DNA of 64,000 nt from Opitutales bacterium (GCA_015061945.1 SUVP01000001.1:372001-436000); one strand, 5' to 3'; shown: positions 8,986-18,288, counted from the stretch's first letter. Numbers and translations: made by a program. The notes: generated by a model from the sequence alone, not told the origin.

Positions 8986-10455
8986 TTAAAGTTGCGGGTT
9001 GCGTTTTGACCATTCGCATGCCGATTCGTATGCGTGTGCGTATGAAAGCAAATTCGATTCATCAAATGCCTTGCCAATCATTTGCAAGCCAACTGGCATA
9101 CCGTCGCTTGCAAAGCCACATGGAACAGAAATACCAGGGAGACCAGCAAGGTTTACATTGATTGTATAAATATCGCTCAAATACATCGAGAGTGGGTCGC
9201 CTGTCTTTTCGCCCACCTTAAATGCAGTTGTTGGCGATGTCGGAGCAACGATGAAATCGACATTTTCAAATGCTTTTTCAAAATCGTTTCTGATAAGCGT
9301 GCGAACTTTTTGAGCTCTCAAATAGTAGGCGTCGTAATAACCTGAGCTGAGAACATAACTTCCCAAGATGATACGGCGTTTTACTTCTTCGCCAAAGCCT
9401 TCTGCACGACTCTTGAAATAAACATCGAGAACATCTTTTGCTTCAGCACTTCTGTGCGTGTAGCGAATACCATCGTATCTTGCGAGGTTCGACGATGCTT
9501 CGGCTGTCGCAATAATATAATAAACTGGAATTGCCAATTCGGTGTGAGGCAACGATACTTCTACAATTTCAGCACCGAGTTCTTCAACTTTCTTAATCGC
9601 CTTTTCGACAATCTCACGAACTTCTGAATCCATACCCGATGCGAAGTATTCTTTTGGAAGACCAGCTTTTTTGCCCTTGAGCGATTCAGTTGAAAGCATT
9701 GACGGATAGTCGTCTATCTTGACATTGACACTTGTCGAGTCAAATTTATCGTAGCCTGCGATGTGCTTAAGAACTAACGATGCGTCTTTTACTGTGCGTG
9801 CAAATGGACCAATTTGGTCGAGCGATGACGCAAACGCTGCCAACCCAAAACGGCTGACTAATCCATACGTTGGCTTCATCCCGACTACACCGCAAAGCGA
9901 TGCTGGTTGACGGATAGAACCACCCGTGTCGGAACCGAGAGTTGCAGGGCATTCGCCAGCTGAAACTGCAGCGGCACTACCACCACTACTTCCCCCTGGG
10001 ATTCTTTCCAAGTCCCATGGATTTCTCGTTTTTTGCAAGGCACTATTTTCGCAAGATGAGCCCATTGCGAACTCGTCCATATTGAGTCTGCCCCAGAAAA
10101 GTGCACCAGCGTCTTCAAGCTTTTGCATTGCTGTTCCAGTGTATGGACTGACATAATTTTCGAGCATCTTACTTGCACAAGTGAGCTTTTGTCCACGAAC
10201 AGCCAAAAGGTCTTTTAAGCCAATCGGTATACCATCGAGTTCTGAGAGTGTCGCACCTTTGGCACGGCGTTCGTCTGACTTCTTTGCCGAAGCCAAAAAC
10301 TCATCTTCATTTGATGATATAAATGCACCGACTTTTCCGTCTACTGCGTTTTTTCTGTCGATATAGACTTGTGCAAGCTCTACTGCCGATATCTCGCCAC
10401 TGTTGAGCATTGCCGACAATTCGGAAATATTTTTGTAAAAAATTTCGCTACTCAT
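8986..10455 (-). CDS. gatA: Asp-tRNA(Asn)/Glu-tRNA(Gln) amidotransferase subunit A
   Basis: The amidase subunit of GatCAB, which hydrolyses glutamine and passes ammonia to GatB. The 489-aa protein carries the amidase-signature Ser-cisSer-Lys triad: Lys in GIPIGLKDLLA (about residue 77), cis-Ser in PGGSSGGSAAAV, and nucleophile Ser in GSDTGGSIRQPA. The C-terminal APTSPTTAFKVGEK and GLPGISVPCGF blocks are also conserved. The ATG at 10455 gives the usual short helical lead-in. It lies 18 nt downstream of gatC and 6 nt upstream of gatB. Confidence 0.97.
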   Translation of the reverse strand: MSSEIFYKNISELSAMLNSGEISAVELAQVYIDRKNAVDGKVGAFISSNEDEFLASAKKSDERRAKGATLSELDGIPIGLKDLLAVRGQKLTCASKMLENYVSPYTGTAMQKLEDAGALFWGRLNMDEFAMGSSCENSALQKTRNPWDLERIPGGSSGGSAAAVSAGECPATLGSDTGGSIRQPASLCGVVGMKPTYGLVSRFGLAAFASSLDQIGPFARTVKDASLVLKHIAGYDKFDSTSVNVKIDDYPSMLSTESLKGKKAGLPKEYFASGMDSEVREIVEKAIKKVEELGAEIVEVSLPHTELAIPVYYIIATAEASSNLARYDGIRYTHRSAEAKDVLDVYFKSRAEGFGEEVKRRIILGSYVLSSGYYDAYYLRAQKVRTLIRNDFEKAFENVDFIVAPTSPTTAFKVGEKTGDPLSMYLSDIYTINVNLAGLPGISVPCGFASDGMPVGLQMIGKAFDESNLLSYAHAYESACEWSKRNPQL

Positions 10456-10473
10456 TTTAAAAAGAATTTAAGA

Positions 10474-10770
10474 TTATGCGTCGTCAACAACCTTTGGCAC
10501 GACAATCTGATTATCACGTTTTGCGGGTGCGTTCATAAGAGCGTCGTCAACATTCATTGGCGTACCCTCGACATCTTCACGCCACACGTTGTATATTGCG
10601 TGTGCGTGTGCACTCGGCTCGACATCTGACACGTCAATTTCCGAAAGTTTTTGAAAGTATCCAAGAATCTGTCCCAACTGTTGTGAGTACTTTTCTTTCT
10701 CTTCCGAAGTTAGTTCGATTCGTGCAAGTTTTGCGACATAATCAATATTTATTTCTGGTGAATTTGCCAT
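10474..10770 (-). CDS. gatC: Asp-tRNA(Asn)/Glu-tRNA(Gln) amidotransferase subunit C
   Basis: The small belt subunit that stabilises the GatA-GatB interface. It has 98 aa from the ATG at 10770, with the family pattern IDYVAKLARIELTSEEKEKYSQQL near the N-terminus and DVSDVEPSAHA...REDVEGTPMN in the C-terminal half. A TTG six codons upstream (10788) lies 3-4 nt after an AAGGAG sequence and would add LRLFKV. I prefer the ATG because it places the first helix where homologues have it, but the TTG cannot be excluded. It is the first gene of the run gatC-gatA-gatB-ste24-nif3-aroQ-uvrD. Confidence 0.93.
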   Translation of the reverse strand: MANSPEINIDYVAKLARIELTSEEKEKYSQQLGQILGYFQKLSEIDVSDVEPSAHAHAIYNVWREDVEGTPMNVDDALMNAPAKRDNQIVVPKVVDDA

Positions 10771-10831
10771 AACCTTAAACAATCGCAAAAACTCCTTATC
10801 CTTTCAACGAAAAAATAACATTTTTTACAAA

Positions 10832-10864
10832 ATAAAAAAGACGTTCGGCAAACTGCGAACGTCT
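10832..10864 (-). terminator. Rho-independent terminator of the EEP lipoprotein gene
   Basis: Perfect 9-bp arms AGACGTTCG / CGAACGTCT (10839-10847 and 10856-10864) are followed on the minus strand by TTTTTTATT. It separates the EEP gene from the gatC promoter region. Confidence 0.85.
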
Positions 10865-10889
10865 CACTATCACAAAAACTTATATTGCG

Positions 10890-11786
10890 TTAGAATCTTG
10901 TTTTTATGTAAACTGGATAGTGGTCTGATGTGTGAATATCGCCATATTTTTTCTTATCCAAGCAATACGATTGAACTTCGACATCGGAAGATACAAAAAT
11001 GAAGTCTATCCTATTTGCCTTTGGGTTATCTGACTTATATCCGTGATACGATGGACCATCACCGACTGGTTCGGATAGCGATGCCGTCTTTGAATCTTTC
11101 ATAAACCCACAACTCGAGATATGCTGGATACCTTTTGAAGTTGGCATAGAGTTTAAATCGCCCATTGCAAAGCTCGGTGTCCCTTTGGCAATTTCGGCAA
11201 TCTTCTTTACGAGAATTTTTGCCGATTCAAATTTTGCAACTTTGCCGATGTGTGTAAAGTGCGTGTTGAAAATATAAAATTCTTTGCCCGACTTCTTCTC
11301 GCGAAGCTTTACCCATGTGCAACAACGACTGCGTGGCGAATCCCAATCGTTCGATTCTACTTCAGGCGTTTTCGAGTAATAAAATTCACCTTTATCCAAA
11401 AGTTCAAAACGACTCTTTTTGAAATAAATCGGGTTGCATGGCGACGGATTCATTGTCGTACGCACTGGCTTATAGTAAAGGTCGTAATCAACAAGTTTTT
11501 CTTTCAAGCTGTCAACTTGCATTGGGATTGGCTCTTGGCACGCTACAATATCAAAATTGTGTTGTTTGACAAAGCTTGTGAGAATCGGCAAACGCTTGTC
11601 CCATGATACATCGATTGGTGGTTTTACTCCACGTGGCTTATGCCCTTTAATCATAATATTAAAAGTGCAAATAGATACATCTATTTTTGCGTTGCTTGTC
11701 GATGATGCCGAACATTTCGACGCCTTATCAGAGGCACAAGCAGTTAACATCAATACTGCCGTGATTACTGTTAATAATTTTTTCAT
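10890..11786 (-). CDS. Endonuclease/exonuclease/phosphatase family lipoprotein (paralogue 1)
   Basis: An extracytoplasmic member of the EEP superfamily (DNase I/exonuclease III/inositol-phosphatase fold). The 298-aa protein starts with a lipoprotein signal peptide ending in LMLTAC. The EEP active-site motifs follow in order: TFNIM near 43, CQEP near 87, NTHFTH near 176, GDLNSMP near 210, RIDFIF near 258 and the terminal SDHYPV with the catalytic Asp/His. The substrate is unknown: this fold covers nucleases, phospholipases C and sugar-phosphate phosphatases. It lies 15 nt downstream of a clan-A glycoside hydrolase on the same strand, and a paralogue at 28040 is paired with another glycoside hydrolase, so a role in glycan breakdown is a reasonable inference. 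Confidence 0.85.
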   Translation of the reverse strand: MKKLLTVITAVLMLTACASDKASKCSASSTSNAKIDVSICTFNIMIKGHKPRGVKPPIDVSWDKRLPILTSFVKQHNFDIVACQEPIPMQVDSLKEKLVDYDLYYKPVRTTMNPSPCNPIYFKKSRFELLDKGEFYYSKTPEVESNDWDSPRSRCCTWVKLREKKSGKEFYIFNTHFTHIGKVAKFESAKILVKKIAEIAKGTPSFAMGDLNSMPTSKGIQHISSCGFMKDSKTASLSEPVGDGPSYHGYKSDNPKANRIDFIFVSSDVEVQSYCLDKKKYGDIHTSDHYPVYIKTRF

Positions 11787-11801
11787 ATTTTGAGAGTAGT
11801 T

Positions 11802-14144
11802 TTATTTTAGAATTTTAAGGAACGCATCCAACGTTTCTGCGTCTTTTGCAACAATGTAATATGGAATCGGACTGAAATCGAAAATCCACGAACCATCGGA
11901 TAACACTGGAACTTTGTTGCCGAAAACATCAAACACGTCAATCCCTTCGGGTATTTTTCCCATATTGATTGGCGTACGCATCAATGGGTCGGTAAGTTTT
12001 GTCACCAAACTTATTCTATGTCCGCTTACATTTTCCATATACGAACCAAGTGCAAAAAGCGTTGCAACCTTACGCGGACCTTCTCTGTCGGCGAACTCAT
12101 AAGCCATTATCTTATCTTTAAAGTAATGTTTTTTTGCAAAACTTGTGTTCTTCAGAATATCGGCAAATACGGCTGATACTATGAAAATTTTGCTCGGAAC
12201 GTTTCTTGTAGTTTCACCGAAAGACGCATATGGCATATAATTGCCTTCAGCAAAATTCGATGTTTTCACCCCACTTTTGTCGTTTTTTCTAATTGTTGTG
12301 AACGACGCTGGCACGAGCAAGTCGGCACTGATACCATTTGCGACGTCGACAAGATAGCGTCTAATCAAATATCCAGCGTGGAAACGTGGACCGTTTTCGT
12401 GGTCGGCACCACCAAGCCTCGACATCGGATTCATATAATAAAGTTCTGTATGCCACAAGGGCTGTTTTACCCCATTTTTTTCGAGCGATTTAAAGAAATC
12501 TTGAATCAAGACATCGCTCGGCTTTGGAGAATCTTCGTAGAGTGATGAATAAGAGTGGAACGATATAATATCGCTAAATTTACCGGCTCCTGCGCTCAAC
12601 AATTTTGCAAGGAATCCGTTTGGATTGCCACCATAATCGCCCGTTGTCGAGAAGCCGACAATCTTATTATTTGCGTCGATGCTCTTGATGATTTTATTTG
12701 CTGATTCAAGGTATGGATAATATGTCATTGGATCTCGCCAAATGATATTCGGCTCATTCATAATTTCATAATATTTAATCTTACCTTTGTAGCGAGTTGC
12801 AACGGCACTGACCATTCTATTCCAGTCTTCCATTGGTGGCTTTATAGCCTTGCGACCTTGCTTTTCAAAGCCTGCTATCGGACGTACAACTTCCGACTTT
12901 TTGTAAAGCCAATCTGCTTGACGATGCCCACGAATCCCCATTTCTGGCGGATAAATGAAGAACATACCTCCCAACACGGGCAATATTTCGATATTATTTT
13001 TTGTTGCTAATCGCACAGTTTCGTCGGTAATATCCCAAAAATATTTTCCCTCTTGTGGCTCGATACAACGCCAATTAAATGGGTTTCCACTATCCCAAGT
13101 TCTGATAAAAGATATGCCTGTGTCGGCGAGAAAATCCATTTCTTCTGGAGTCGGTTTCCCGATTTCACCATTTGTCAAAACTCCGCAATAGCCGATGTCC
13201 AGAGGCAACTCTCCTCGCTTTGCACGGACTCGTGGAGTAGCCGCAAACATCATCGTATCAATTTCTTTTTCGTCTACAAATAACCTCAAATTGTATATGC
13301 CGTTTTTCTTAACAGGCGGAGTTCTAAATTTTATTTTGTTTCCTCCAACTGCGATTTCTTTTTTTACACTGTCTTCGTAAATTACTTTTTCAGTGAGATA
13401 CTCAACTATCTTCAATGTAATCTTCTTATTCTGTGAAGTATTCGACGAGTTATAAATATCAGCAATAGCAGTCAAGCGTTCTTTTTTTGATACAACACCC
13501 CAACTTGCATAACTACATTTTGCACGTTTCGATTTTTTCACTGCAAGGCGAACATCTGCAGATATTCCCGATGCGTTAGTTGAAGTAGGTTCTCCTTCAA
13601 TCTGATAAAGCATAAAATCGGCAAACGACAACTCCGCTTCGGGCGTTTCGGCAAATGGAAATTTTTTTGATTTTTTCTCGATTCGGAAAGGCACCCATTC
13701 TCGAGAACCATATTTTATCATATTTTCCATATTGACATAATATGTATAGGTCTTCCACTCGGTTGTAATATCAAAATTAGCGAGCATACGCCTATAGATA
13801 TTCTTGCTATACGACATTGCAAAGAGAGTAATGGCTATTGGCTTCGAGGCTTTCGCCTTAAATGTCATTTTATACTTCCCCTTTTTACCCAAATGCACTT
13901 CAGAAAAATTCAATCCGCCATACTCATTTTTTCTTGAATTGTACGTCAGATAATTTCCAACAACATCGTCTTTTTCAATTCTTGCATTGAGATTTTTCGG
14001 ATAGTCATCGCTAAAGCCAAAGCCTCTCCAACCATCTGAAAAATCACCATTAACAAACAGATTTCCACTCGCAAAGAGTGAAACTGCCGACATCCACATT
14101 ACTGCTAATACTTTCCACATAACATTTCTTTTACTAAAATACAT
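11802..14144 (-). CDS. Secreted clan-A glycoside hydrolase (GH39/GH5-like) with N-terminal carbohydrate-binding region
   Basis: The 780-aa exported protein has a hydrophobic signal (VMWKVLAVMWMSAVSLFASG). Residues ~30-190 resemble a jelly-roll carbohydrate-binding module (NGDFSDGW..., KYKMTFKAKASKP). A linker domain covers ~205-310. A TIM barrel follows (~320-650: GISFIRTWDSGNPFNWRCIEP, then the acid/base Glu in YYEIMNEPNI and the probable nucleophile in LWHTELYYMN), and a small beta C-terminal domain ends it. This is the GH39/GH5/GH10 clan-A plan; the exact family and substrate are not assignable by eye. The start is well supported: AGGAGG at 14150-14155 sits 5 nt before the ATG. It is followed within 15 nt by the EEP lipoprotein. 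Confidence 0.82.
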   Translation of the reverse strand: MYFSKRNVMWKVLAVMWMSAVSLFASGNLFVNGDFSDGWRGFGFSDDYPKNLNARIEKDDVVGNYLTYNSRKNEYGGLNFSEVHLGKKGKYKMTFKAKASKPIAITLFAMSYSKNIYRRMLANFDITTEWKTYTYYVNMENMIKYGSREWVPFRIEKKSKKFPFAETPEAELSFADFMLYQIEGEPTSTNASGISADVRLAVKKSKRAKCSYASWGVVSKKERLTAIADIYNSSNTSQNKKITLKIVEYLTEKVIYEDSVKKEIAVGGNKIKFRTPPVKKNGIYNLRLFVDEKEIDTMMFAATPRVRAKRGELPLDIGYCGVLTNGEIGKPTPEEMDFLADTGISFIRTWDSGNPFNWRCIEPQEGKYFWDITDETVRLATKNNIEILPVLGGMFFIYPPEMGIRGHRQADWLYKKSEVVRPIAGFEKQGRKAIKPPMEDWNRMVSAVATRYKGKIKYYEIMNEPNIIWRDPMTYYPYLESANKIIKSIDANNKIVGFSTTGDYGGNPNGFLAKLLSAGAGKFSDIISFHSYSSLYEDSPKPSDVLIQDFFKSLEKNGVKQPLWHTELYYMNPMSRLGGADHENGPRFHAGYLIRRYLVDVANGISADLLVPASFTTIRKNDKSGVKTSNFAEGNYMPYASFGETTRNVPSKIFIVSAVFADILKNTSFAKKHYFKDKIMAYEFADREGPRKVATLFALGSYMENVSGHRISLVTKLTDPLMRTPINMGKIPEGIDVFDVFGNKVPVLSDGSWIFDFSPIPYYIVAKDAETLDAFLKILK

Positions 14145-14234
14145 ATTATCCTCCTGCTTTCAAAAACCTAACAAAATTTAAACTACATCGCAAGATTATT
14201 TGACTTTTAAGGCGATGAATATTATCAAGACTCT

Positions 14235-14615
14235 ATGATTTTTTTAAGGACAATTTTATTAGCCTCATTATTTTTCTTTACAGGATGCGTAAAAGAAGTT
14301 CCCCCCAACCAACTCACTTTAGATGAAAACAAAACATCGGGTATCGTTTCGCGAAATGGGATTATCACTATCAATTTGAAAGGCAACGCAACTACTGGAT
14401 ACGTTTGGAGTGTATTCAACGACGGCACGCCTTATTTGAAATTCAGAAAAGAACAGTATGACGGCACAAACCCTGAATTGATTGGCTCTGGAGGAATTTC
14501 AACCTTTAAATTTGAAGCTCTAAAGAAAGGGACTGCTACTATTGAATTTAAGTACGGCAGAACATGGGAGCTATCGAGCATTAAAAGTGCGACTTTTAAA
14601 ATCACTGTGAAATAA
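14235..14615 (+). CDS. Chagasin-like (I42 family) protease-inhibitor lipoprotein
   Basis: The 126-aa predicted lipoprotein has signal peptide LLASLFFFTGC with the lipid-modified Cys at about residue 18. The mature domain has the three loops of I42 chagasin/amoebiapepsin inhibitors in order: GNATTGYVW (loop of the NPTTGYxW type), GSGGISTF, and GRTWE (RPWE-type loop). Family members bind the active-site cleft of papain-like cysteine peptidases; the target here is unknown. It is divergent from the clan-A glycoside hydrolase (90 nt apart) and ends just before a bidirectional terminator. No convincing Shine-Dalgarno sequence precedes the ATG. Confidence 0.8.
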   Translation: MIFLRTILLASLFFFTGCVKEVPPNQLTLDENKTSGIVSRNGIITINLKGNATTGYVWSVFNDGTPYLKFRKEQYDGTNPELIGSGGISTFKFEALKKGTATIEFKYGRTWELSSIKSATFKITVK

Positions 14616-14656
14616 AAAAATCGGGCGAGATTGTTAGAACTTCGCCCGATTTTTTG
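14615..14656. terminator. Bidirectional terminator between the I42 gene and hom
   Basis: Arms TCGGGCGA / TCGCCCGA (14621-14628 and 14642-14649) are flanked by A-rich sequence on the left and T-rich sequence on the right. It can therefore stop both the plus-strand I42 transcript and the minus-strand serA-plsY-hom transcript. Confidence 0.88.
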
Positions 14657-14659
14657 GTG

Positions 14660-15967
14660 TTATTCACTTTTCCAAATTCGCAAGACAAACGGCTCGTCGA
14701 AAACGTAATCTGCTTTTTTGAGCTTTTCGCAAGCACGTTTAATTGCCGCTTCTGTAGTCTTGTGTGTTGTAAAGAGCAACCACGCTTTACCTTCGGTTTC
14801 GTGTTTGCGTTGTTGCAACAATTCAACAGATATTCCTTCGCCAGCTAAATCCGACGCAACCGACGCAAGCACACCCGATCTATCCGGAACTTCCATACGC
14901 AAATAGAATTCGTCTGAAACTTCTTCGAGTGTTGCCATTCTCGATTTTTCGGCAACTACATTTGACGCTGGTCGTGCTGGTTTACCTTGCAAATATGCGA
15001 TAGCATCGGCGATATCGGCAATAACTGCACTCGCTGTTGCGTCTTGCCCTGCCCCACGTCCGATATGAACTGTGCGACCTACAACATCGCCTGTGAGCGA
15101 CACTGCGTTGTAAACTTCGTTCACATTTGCGACAACATCTGTAAGTGGGAGAATTGCTGGGTACACTGCCGCAAACAATGCACCTGTTTCTTCATTCTTG
15201 CGTACCGATGCAATCAATTTGATTCTGCAATCAAATTCCTTTGCCCAAACCATATCTTCGAGACGGATACCACGTATGCCCGACACAAGCATATCTTTGC
15301 TTGGGTCAATCCAAACGCCATGTGCCAAATATGCCAAAATTGAAATTTTGTGTGCTGCATCCCAACCGTCGATATCCAACGATTCGTCGGCTTCGACATA
15401 TCCGAGTCTGCGAGCATCGGCAATAACAGAATCGTACGATGCGTTTTCACGTTCCATTCTTGTTAGGATATAGTTGCATGTTCCGTTCAGAATTCCATAG
15501 ATTTTTGAGAATCTGTTTGCAACCAAACCTTCACGCAAAACTTTAATAACTGGGATTCCACCAGCGACACTCGCTTCAAAGAAATATGCTCCGTTATTCG
15601 ATTGTGCCGTTTCAAAAATTTCGGCTCCACGCTTACAAATAACTGCTTTATTTGCACTGACAACAACCTTCCCTGCCTTGAGTGCAGAAATGGTAATATC
15701 AAAAGCGTCAGTCGTACCGCCCATAAGCTCGCAAACGATATCAATCGATGGATCGTTGATAATATCGTATGGATTTTCGGTGAGCTTTTCCAATGGAATA
15801 TCTACGCCACGCTTTTTTGAAATATATCTGACACACGCTTTGGCGAGTTCATACTTTGCACCAAAACGAGCTGTCATTGTTTCAAAACTTTTTTCGAGAT
15901 GTTTCCAGACGCCCTGTGCGACTGTTCCCATTCCGATGAATCCGATTTTAAAAGTCTTGTTTTGCAT
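14660..15967 (-). CDS. hom: Homoserine dehydrogenase with ACT domain
   Basis: It reduces aspartate semialdehyde to homoserine for threonine and methionine synthesis. The 435-aa protein has an N-terminal Rossmann motif GFIGMGTVAQGVWKHL (about residues 9-24). The NAD-binding and catalytic core includes VSANKAVICKRGAE, EASVAGGIPVIK, ILNGTCNYILTRME and the LGYVEADESLDIDGWDAAHK block. A C-terminal ACT domain (~350-425, FYLRMEVPDRSGVLASV) indicates feedback regulation by an amino acid. It is the last gene of serA-plsY-hom, 4 nt after plsY. The metX and metW genes that use homoserine downstream lie at the far end of the window. Confidence 0.95.
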   Translation of the reverse strand: MQNKTFKIGFIGMGTVAQGVWKHLEKSFETMTARFGAKYELAKACVRYISKKRGVDIPLEKLTENPYDIINDPSIDIVCELMGGTTDAFDITISALKAGKVVVSANKAVICKRGAEIFETAQSNNGAYFFEASVAGGIPVIKVLREGLVANRFSKIYGILNGTCNYILTRMERENASYDSVIADARRLGYVEADESLDIDGWDAAHKISILAYLAHGVWIDPSKDMLVSGIRGIRLEDMVWAKEFDCRIKLIASVRKNEETGALFAAVYPAILPLTDVVANVNEVYNAVSLTGDVVGRTVHIGRGAGQDATASAVIADIADAIAYLQGKPARPASNVVAEKSRMATLEEVSDEFYLRMEVPDRSGVLASVASDLAGEGISVELLQQRKHETEGKAWLLFTTHKTTEAAIKRACEKLKKADYVFDEPFVLRIWKSE

Positions 15968-15971
15968 ATTA

Positions 15972-16619
15972 TTAAAATCTGTTTTCAGTTCCCTTTATCA
16001 AGCGTGAAATATTGCTTCGGTGGCGAACGATAATCACAATCGCAATAGCCAAAGAAATATATGTGTGTGCGTCAGGGAACGGATACAAAAATGCCGATGC
16101 AACTGGAAGTGCGAGTGCCATTACAATCGACGCTAATGATACATAACGTGTTGCATAAAATACGACAACCCACAAAAGCAAACCGATGAGAATTGCTTCC
16201 CACATTATTGCAAAAAGTCCGCCGATTGTAACTGCAACGCCTTTGCCCCCTCGAAATTTGATGAACACCGAAAACGAGTGTCCGACAATCGCCGACACCA
16301 AGCCGACGTATGCCAACGCCTGTGGATTTTCAAAATTTATACCAAAAGCAGACGCAAAGAGTGGGAACGCTGTCGCAACAAAACCTTTTGTAGCATCGAG
16401 AATAAAACAAGTATTGCCTGCCAATTTTCCGCAACTACGTTTTACATTTGTAGCACCAGGGTTACCACTGCCTGCTTTGAAAATATCAACACCGCACATT
16501 CGTGCAATAATTACTGCAAAAGGAATAGCCCCAAGCAAATAACCAGCAAATGCGACGACAATCCAATCTATAAAACTGCCGTCTGTTGCCGACACGAATG
16601 TGCAATCGATGATATTCAT
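15972..16619 (-). CDS. plsY: Acyl-phosphate:glycerol-3-phosphate acyltransferase PlsY
   Basis: An integral membrane enzyme that acylates glycerol-3-phosphate from acyl-phosphate, the first step of phospholipid synthesis. The 215-aa protein has about five hydrophobic segments. The conserved PlsY loops are present: LLGAIPFAVIIAR, the GSGNPGATNVKRSCGK motif (residues ~50-66), VGHSFSVFIKFRGGKGVAV (~112-130), and the C-terminal VIIVRHRSNISRLIKGTENRF. It lies between serA (3 nt gap) and hom (4 nt gap), so the transcript mixes amino-acid and lipid genes. Confidence 0.95.
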   Translation of the reverse strand: MNIIDCTFVSATDGSFIDWIVVAFAGYLLGAIPFAVIIARMCGVDIFKAGSGNPGATNVKRSCGKLAGNTCFILDATKGFVATAFPLFASAFGINFENPQALAYVGLVSAIVGHSFSVFIKFRGGKGVAVTIGGLFAIMWEAILIGLLLWVVVFYATRYVSLASIVMALALPVASAFLYPFPDAHTYISLAIAIVIIVRHRSNISRLIKGTENRF

Positions 16620-16622
16620 ATA

Positions 16623-18215
16623 CTATGAGAAGTCTACAATCTTTACAGTTTCGACAATGCTCTTGATTTCTTCAACAGCACTTGTTTCTGGAACAGAATC
16701 AAGTTCAAATACGCTGAGAGCTTTGCCTGTGCCGTCTTCACGAGCCAATGCCATATTTGCGATATTGCAACCGTACTCACCGAGAACTGTACCAATCTGA
16801 CCAACCATACCTGGAGTATCTTGATTCTTGATGATAACTGCACATTTGCAATTTGGGTTGAGCTCCATTTGATTACCCGAAATTTGAACGATTCTTGGGC
16901 GTGCACTCTTACCTGTTACAGTACCTGCTGCACTATGGACTTTTCCGTTTTCGCAATTTGCAATAACTTCTACAAATTCTGCATAATCAACTTCTGCATT
17001 GCTGTTGATGCTTTCTACGCCGATACCGAGATGCTTAATTTTTGCAGGTGCGTTAACGTCGTTAGCATTTTCAACAATCTTCGAGAGATAACCTTTTTGA
17101 ACTGCGAGTGTAAGAATCTTATTATCGATATCACCGAGTTTGCCAAAGTATTTAATTGTGATTTTTTCAACTCTTTCTGGAGAAATTTGTTGAACGAACA
17201 AACCGAGCTTTTCGCAAAGAACGATGTATGGAGAAATTTTCTTCATCGATTCTGCGTCGATTGATGGCTTGTTGATTGCGTTGCGGATTGCACCGCTTTC
17301 CAATGCGTCGGCAATAACTTCCGCAACTTCGATACCACAGCTTTCTTGAGCTTCTTTTGTAGATGCACCCAAGTGTGGTGTCAAAACGAGATTTGGGAAA
17401 TCACGCAATGGGCTATCTTTTGCGAGTGGTTCAGATTCGTAAACGTCCAAGCCAGCTGCCGCAACTTTTCCGCTCTTGAGAGCTTCAACGAGTGCTGTTT
17501 CCTTGATGATACCACCACGTGCACAGTTGAATACACGGACGCCTTTTTTCATCATATCGAAAGCTTTTTCATCAATCATATACTTCGTTGCTTCGGTAAG
17601 AGGCATATGAACTGTGATATAATCGGCACGTTTGAATGCGTCTTCGAGAGCTACCATTTCAACGCCCAAAGTTTTTGCACGAGCTTCTGTAAGGAATGGG
17701 TCGTAAGCGAGAACTTTCATACCGAAAGCCATTGCACGCTTTGCAACTTCTGCACCAATTCTACCCATACCGAGTACTGCGAGAGTCTTGTTCTTAAGCT
17801 CTGCACCTTTGAAAGATTTTCTATCCCAAACGCCATCGTGAATAGACGAGTTCGCTTGAGCAATCGGACGAGTACCGCAAAGCATATGTGTAAATGTGAG
17901 CTCTGCAGTAGCGATTGTATTGCCAGTAGGTGTGTTCATAACAACAACGCCCTTTTCTGAAGCTGCTGGAATATCGATATTATCAACACCGACCCCTGCA
18001 CGACCTACTGCCTTGAGTTTGTCAGCACATGCCAAGACATCTGCTGTGATTTTTGTTTCTGAGCGAACGATTACTGCGTCTGCATCTTTTATAAGCTCTT
18101 TGACCTGTTCAGGTGTTGAGCCATAAGCTTCGACAGTATCGAAACCGCGTTCTTTCAACAATTCTACGCCTTTTGGCGAGATTGGATCTGCTACTAATAC
18201 TTTGAATTTATTCAT
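16623..18215 (-). CDS. serA: D-3-phosphoglycerate dehydrogenase
   Basis: It oxidises 3-phosphoglycerate to 3-phosphohydroxypyruvate, the committed step of serine synthesis. The ATG at 18215 gives MNKFKVLVADPISPKG and 530 aa, matching the long type of SerA. The N-terminal catalytic domain has VRSETKITADVL and GRAGVGVDNIDI. The NAD site is LGMGRIGAEVAKRA (near 150), followed by ARGGIIKE with the catalytic Arg and the TPHLGASTKEAQ His. An intervening ASB domain (~320-450) and a C-terminal ACT domain (~455-530, VIIKNQDTPGMVGQIG) complete it. An in-frame upstream ATG (18248) would add 11 residues that do not fit the family. It leads the serA-plsY-hom operon. Confidence 0.95.
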   Translation of the reverse strand: MNKFKVLVADPISPKGVELLKERGFDTVEAYGSTPEQVKELIKDADAVIVRSETKITADVLACADKLKAVGRAGVGVDNIDIPAASEKGVVVMNTPTGNTIATAELTFTHMLCGTRPIAQANSSIHDGVWDRKSFKGAELKNKTLAVLGMGRIGAEVAKRAMAFGMKVLAYDPFLTEARAKTLGVEMVALEDAFKRADYITVHMPLTEATKYMIDEKAFDMMKKGVRVFNCARGGIIKETALVEALKSGKVAAAGLDVYESEPLAKDSPLRDFPNLVLTPHLGASTKEAQESCGIEVAEVIADALESGAIRNAINKPSIDAESMKKISPYIVLCEKLGLFVQQISPERVEKITIKYFGKLGDIDNKILTLAVQKGYLSKIVENANDVNAPAKIKHLGIGVESINSNAEVDYAEFVEVIANCENGKVHSAAGTVTGKSARPRIVQISGNQMELNPNCKCAVIIKNQDTPGMVGQIGTVLGEYGCNIANMALAREDGTGKALSVFELDSVPETSAVEEIKSIVETVKIVDFS

Positions 18216-18288
18216 AATTTTAAGTTTAATCGCGGGACTGTTTTCCAACTCGATTAAAGGTTTAAAATACTGACACGATAACCACTAT

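Noticed and set aside
17346-17960. 204-codon plus-strand frame within serA
   Set aside because: Fully antisense to the conserved NAD-binding and catalytic parts of SerA; no family resemblance.
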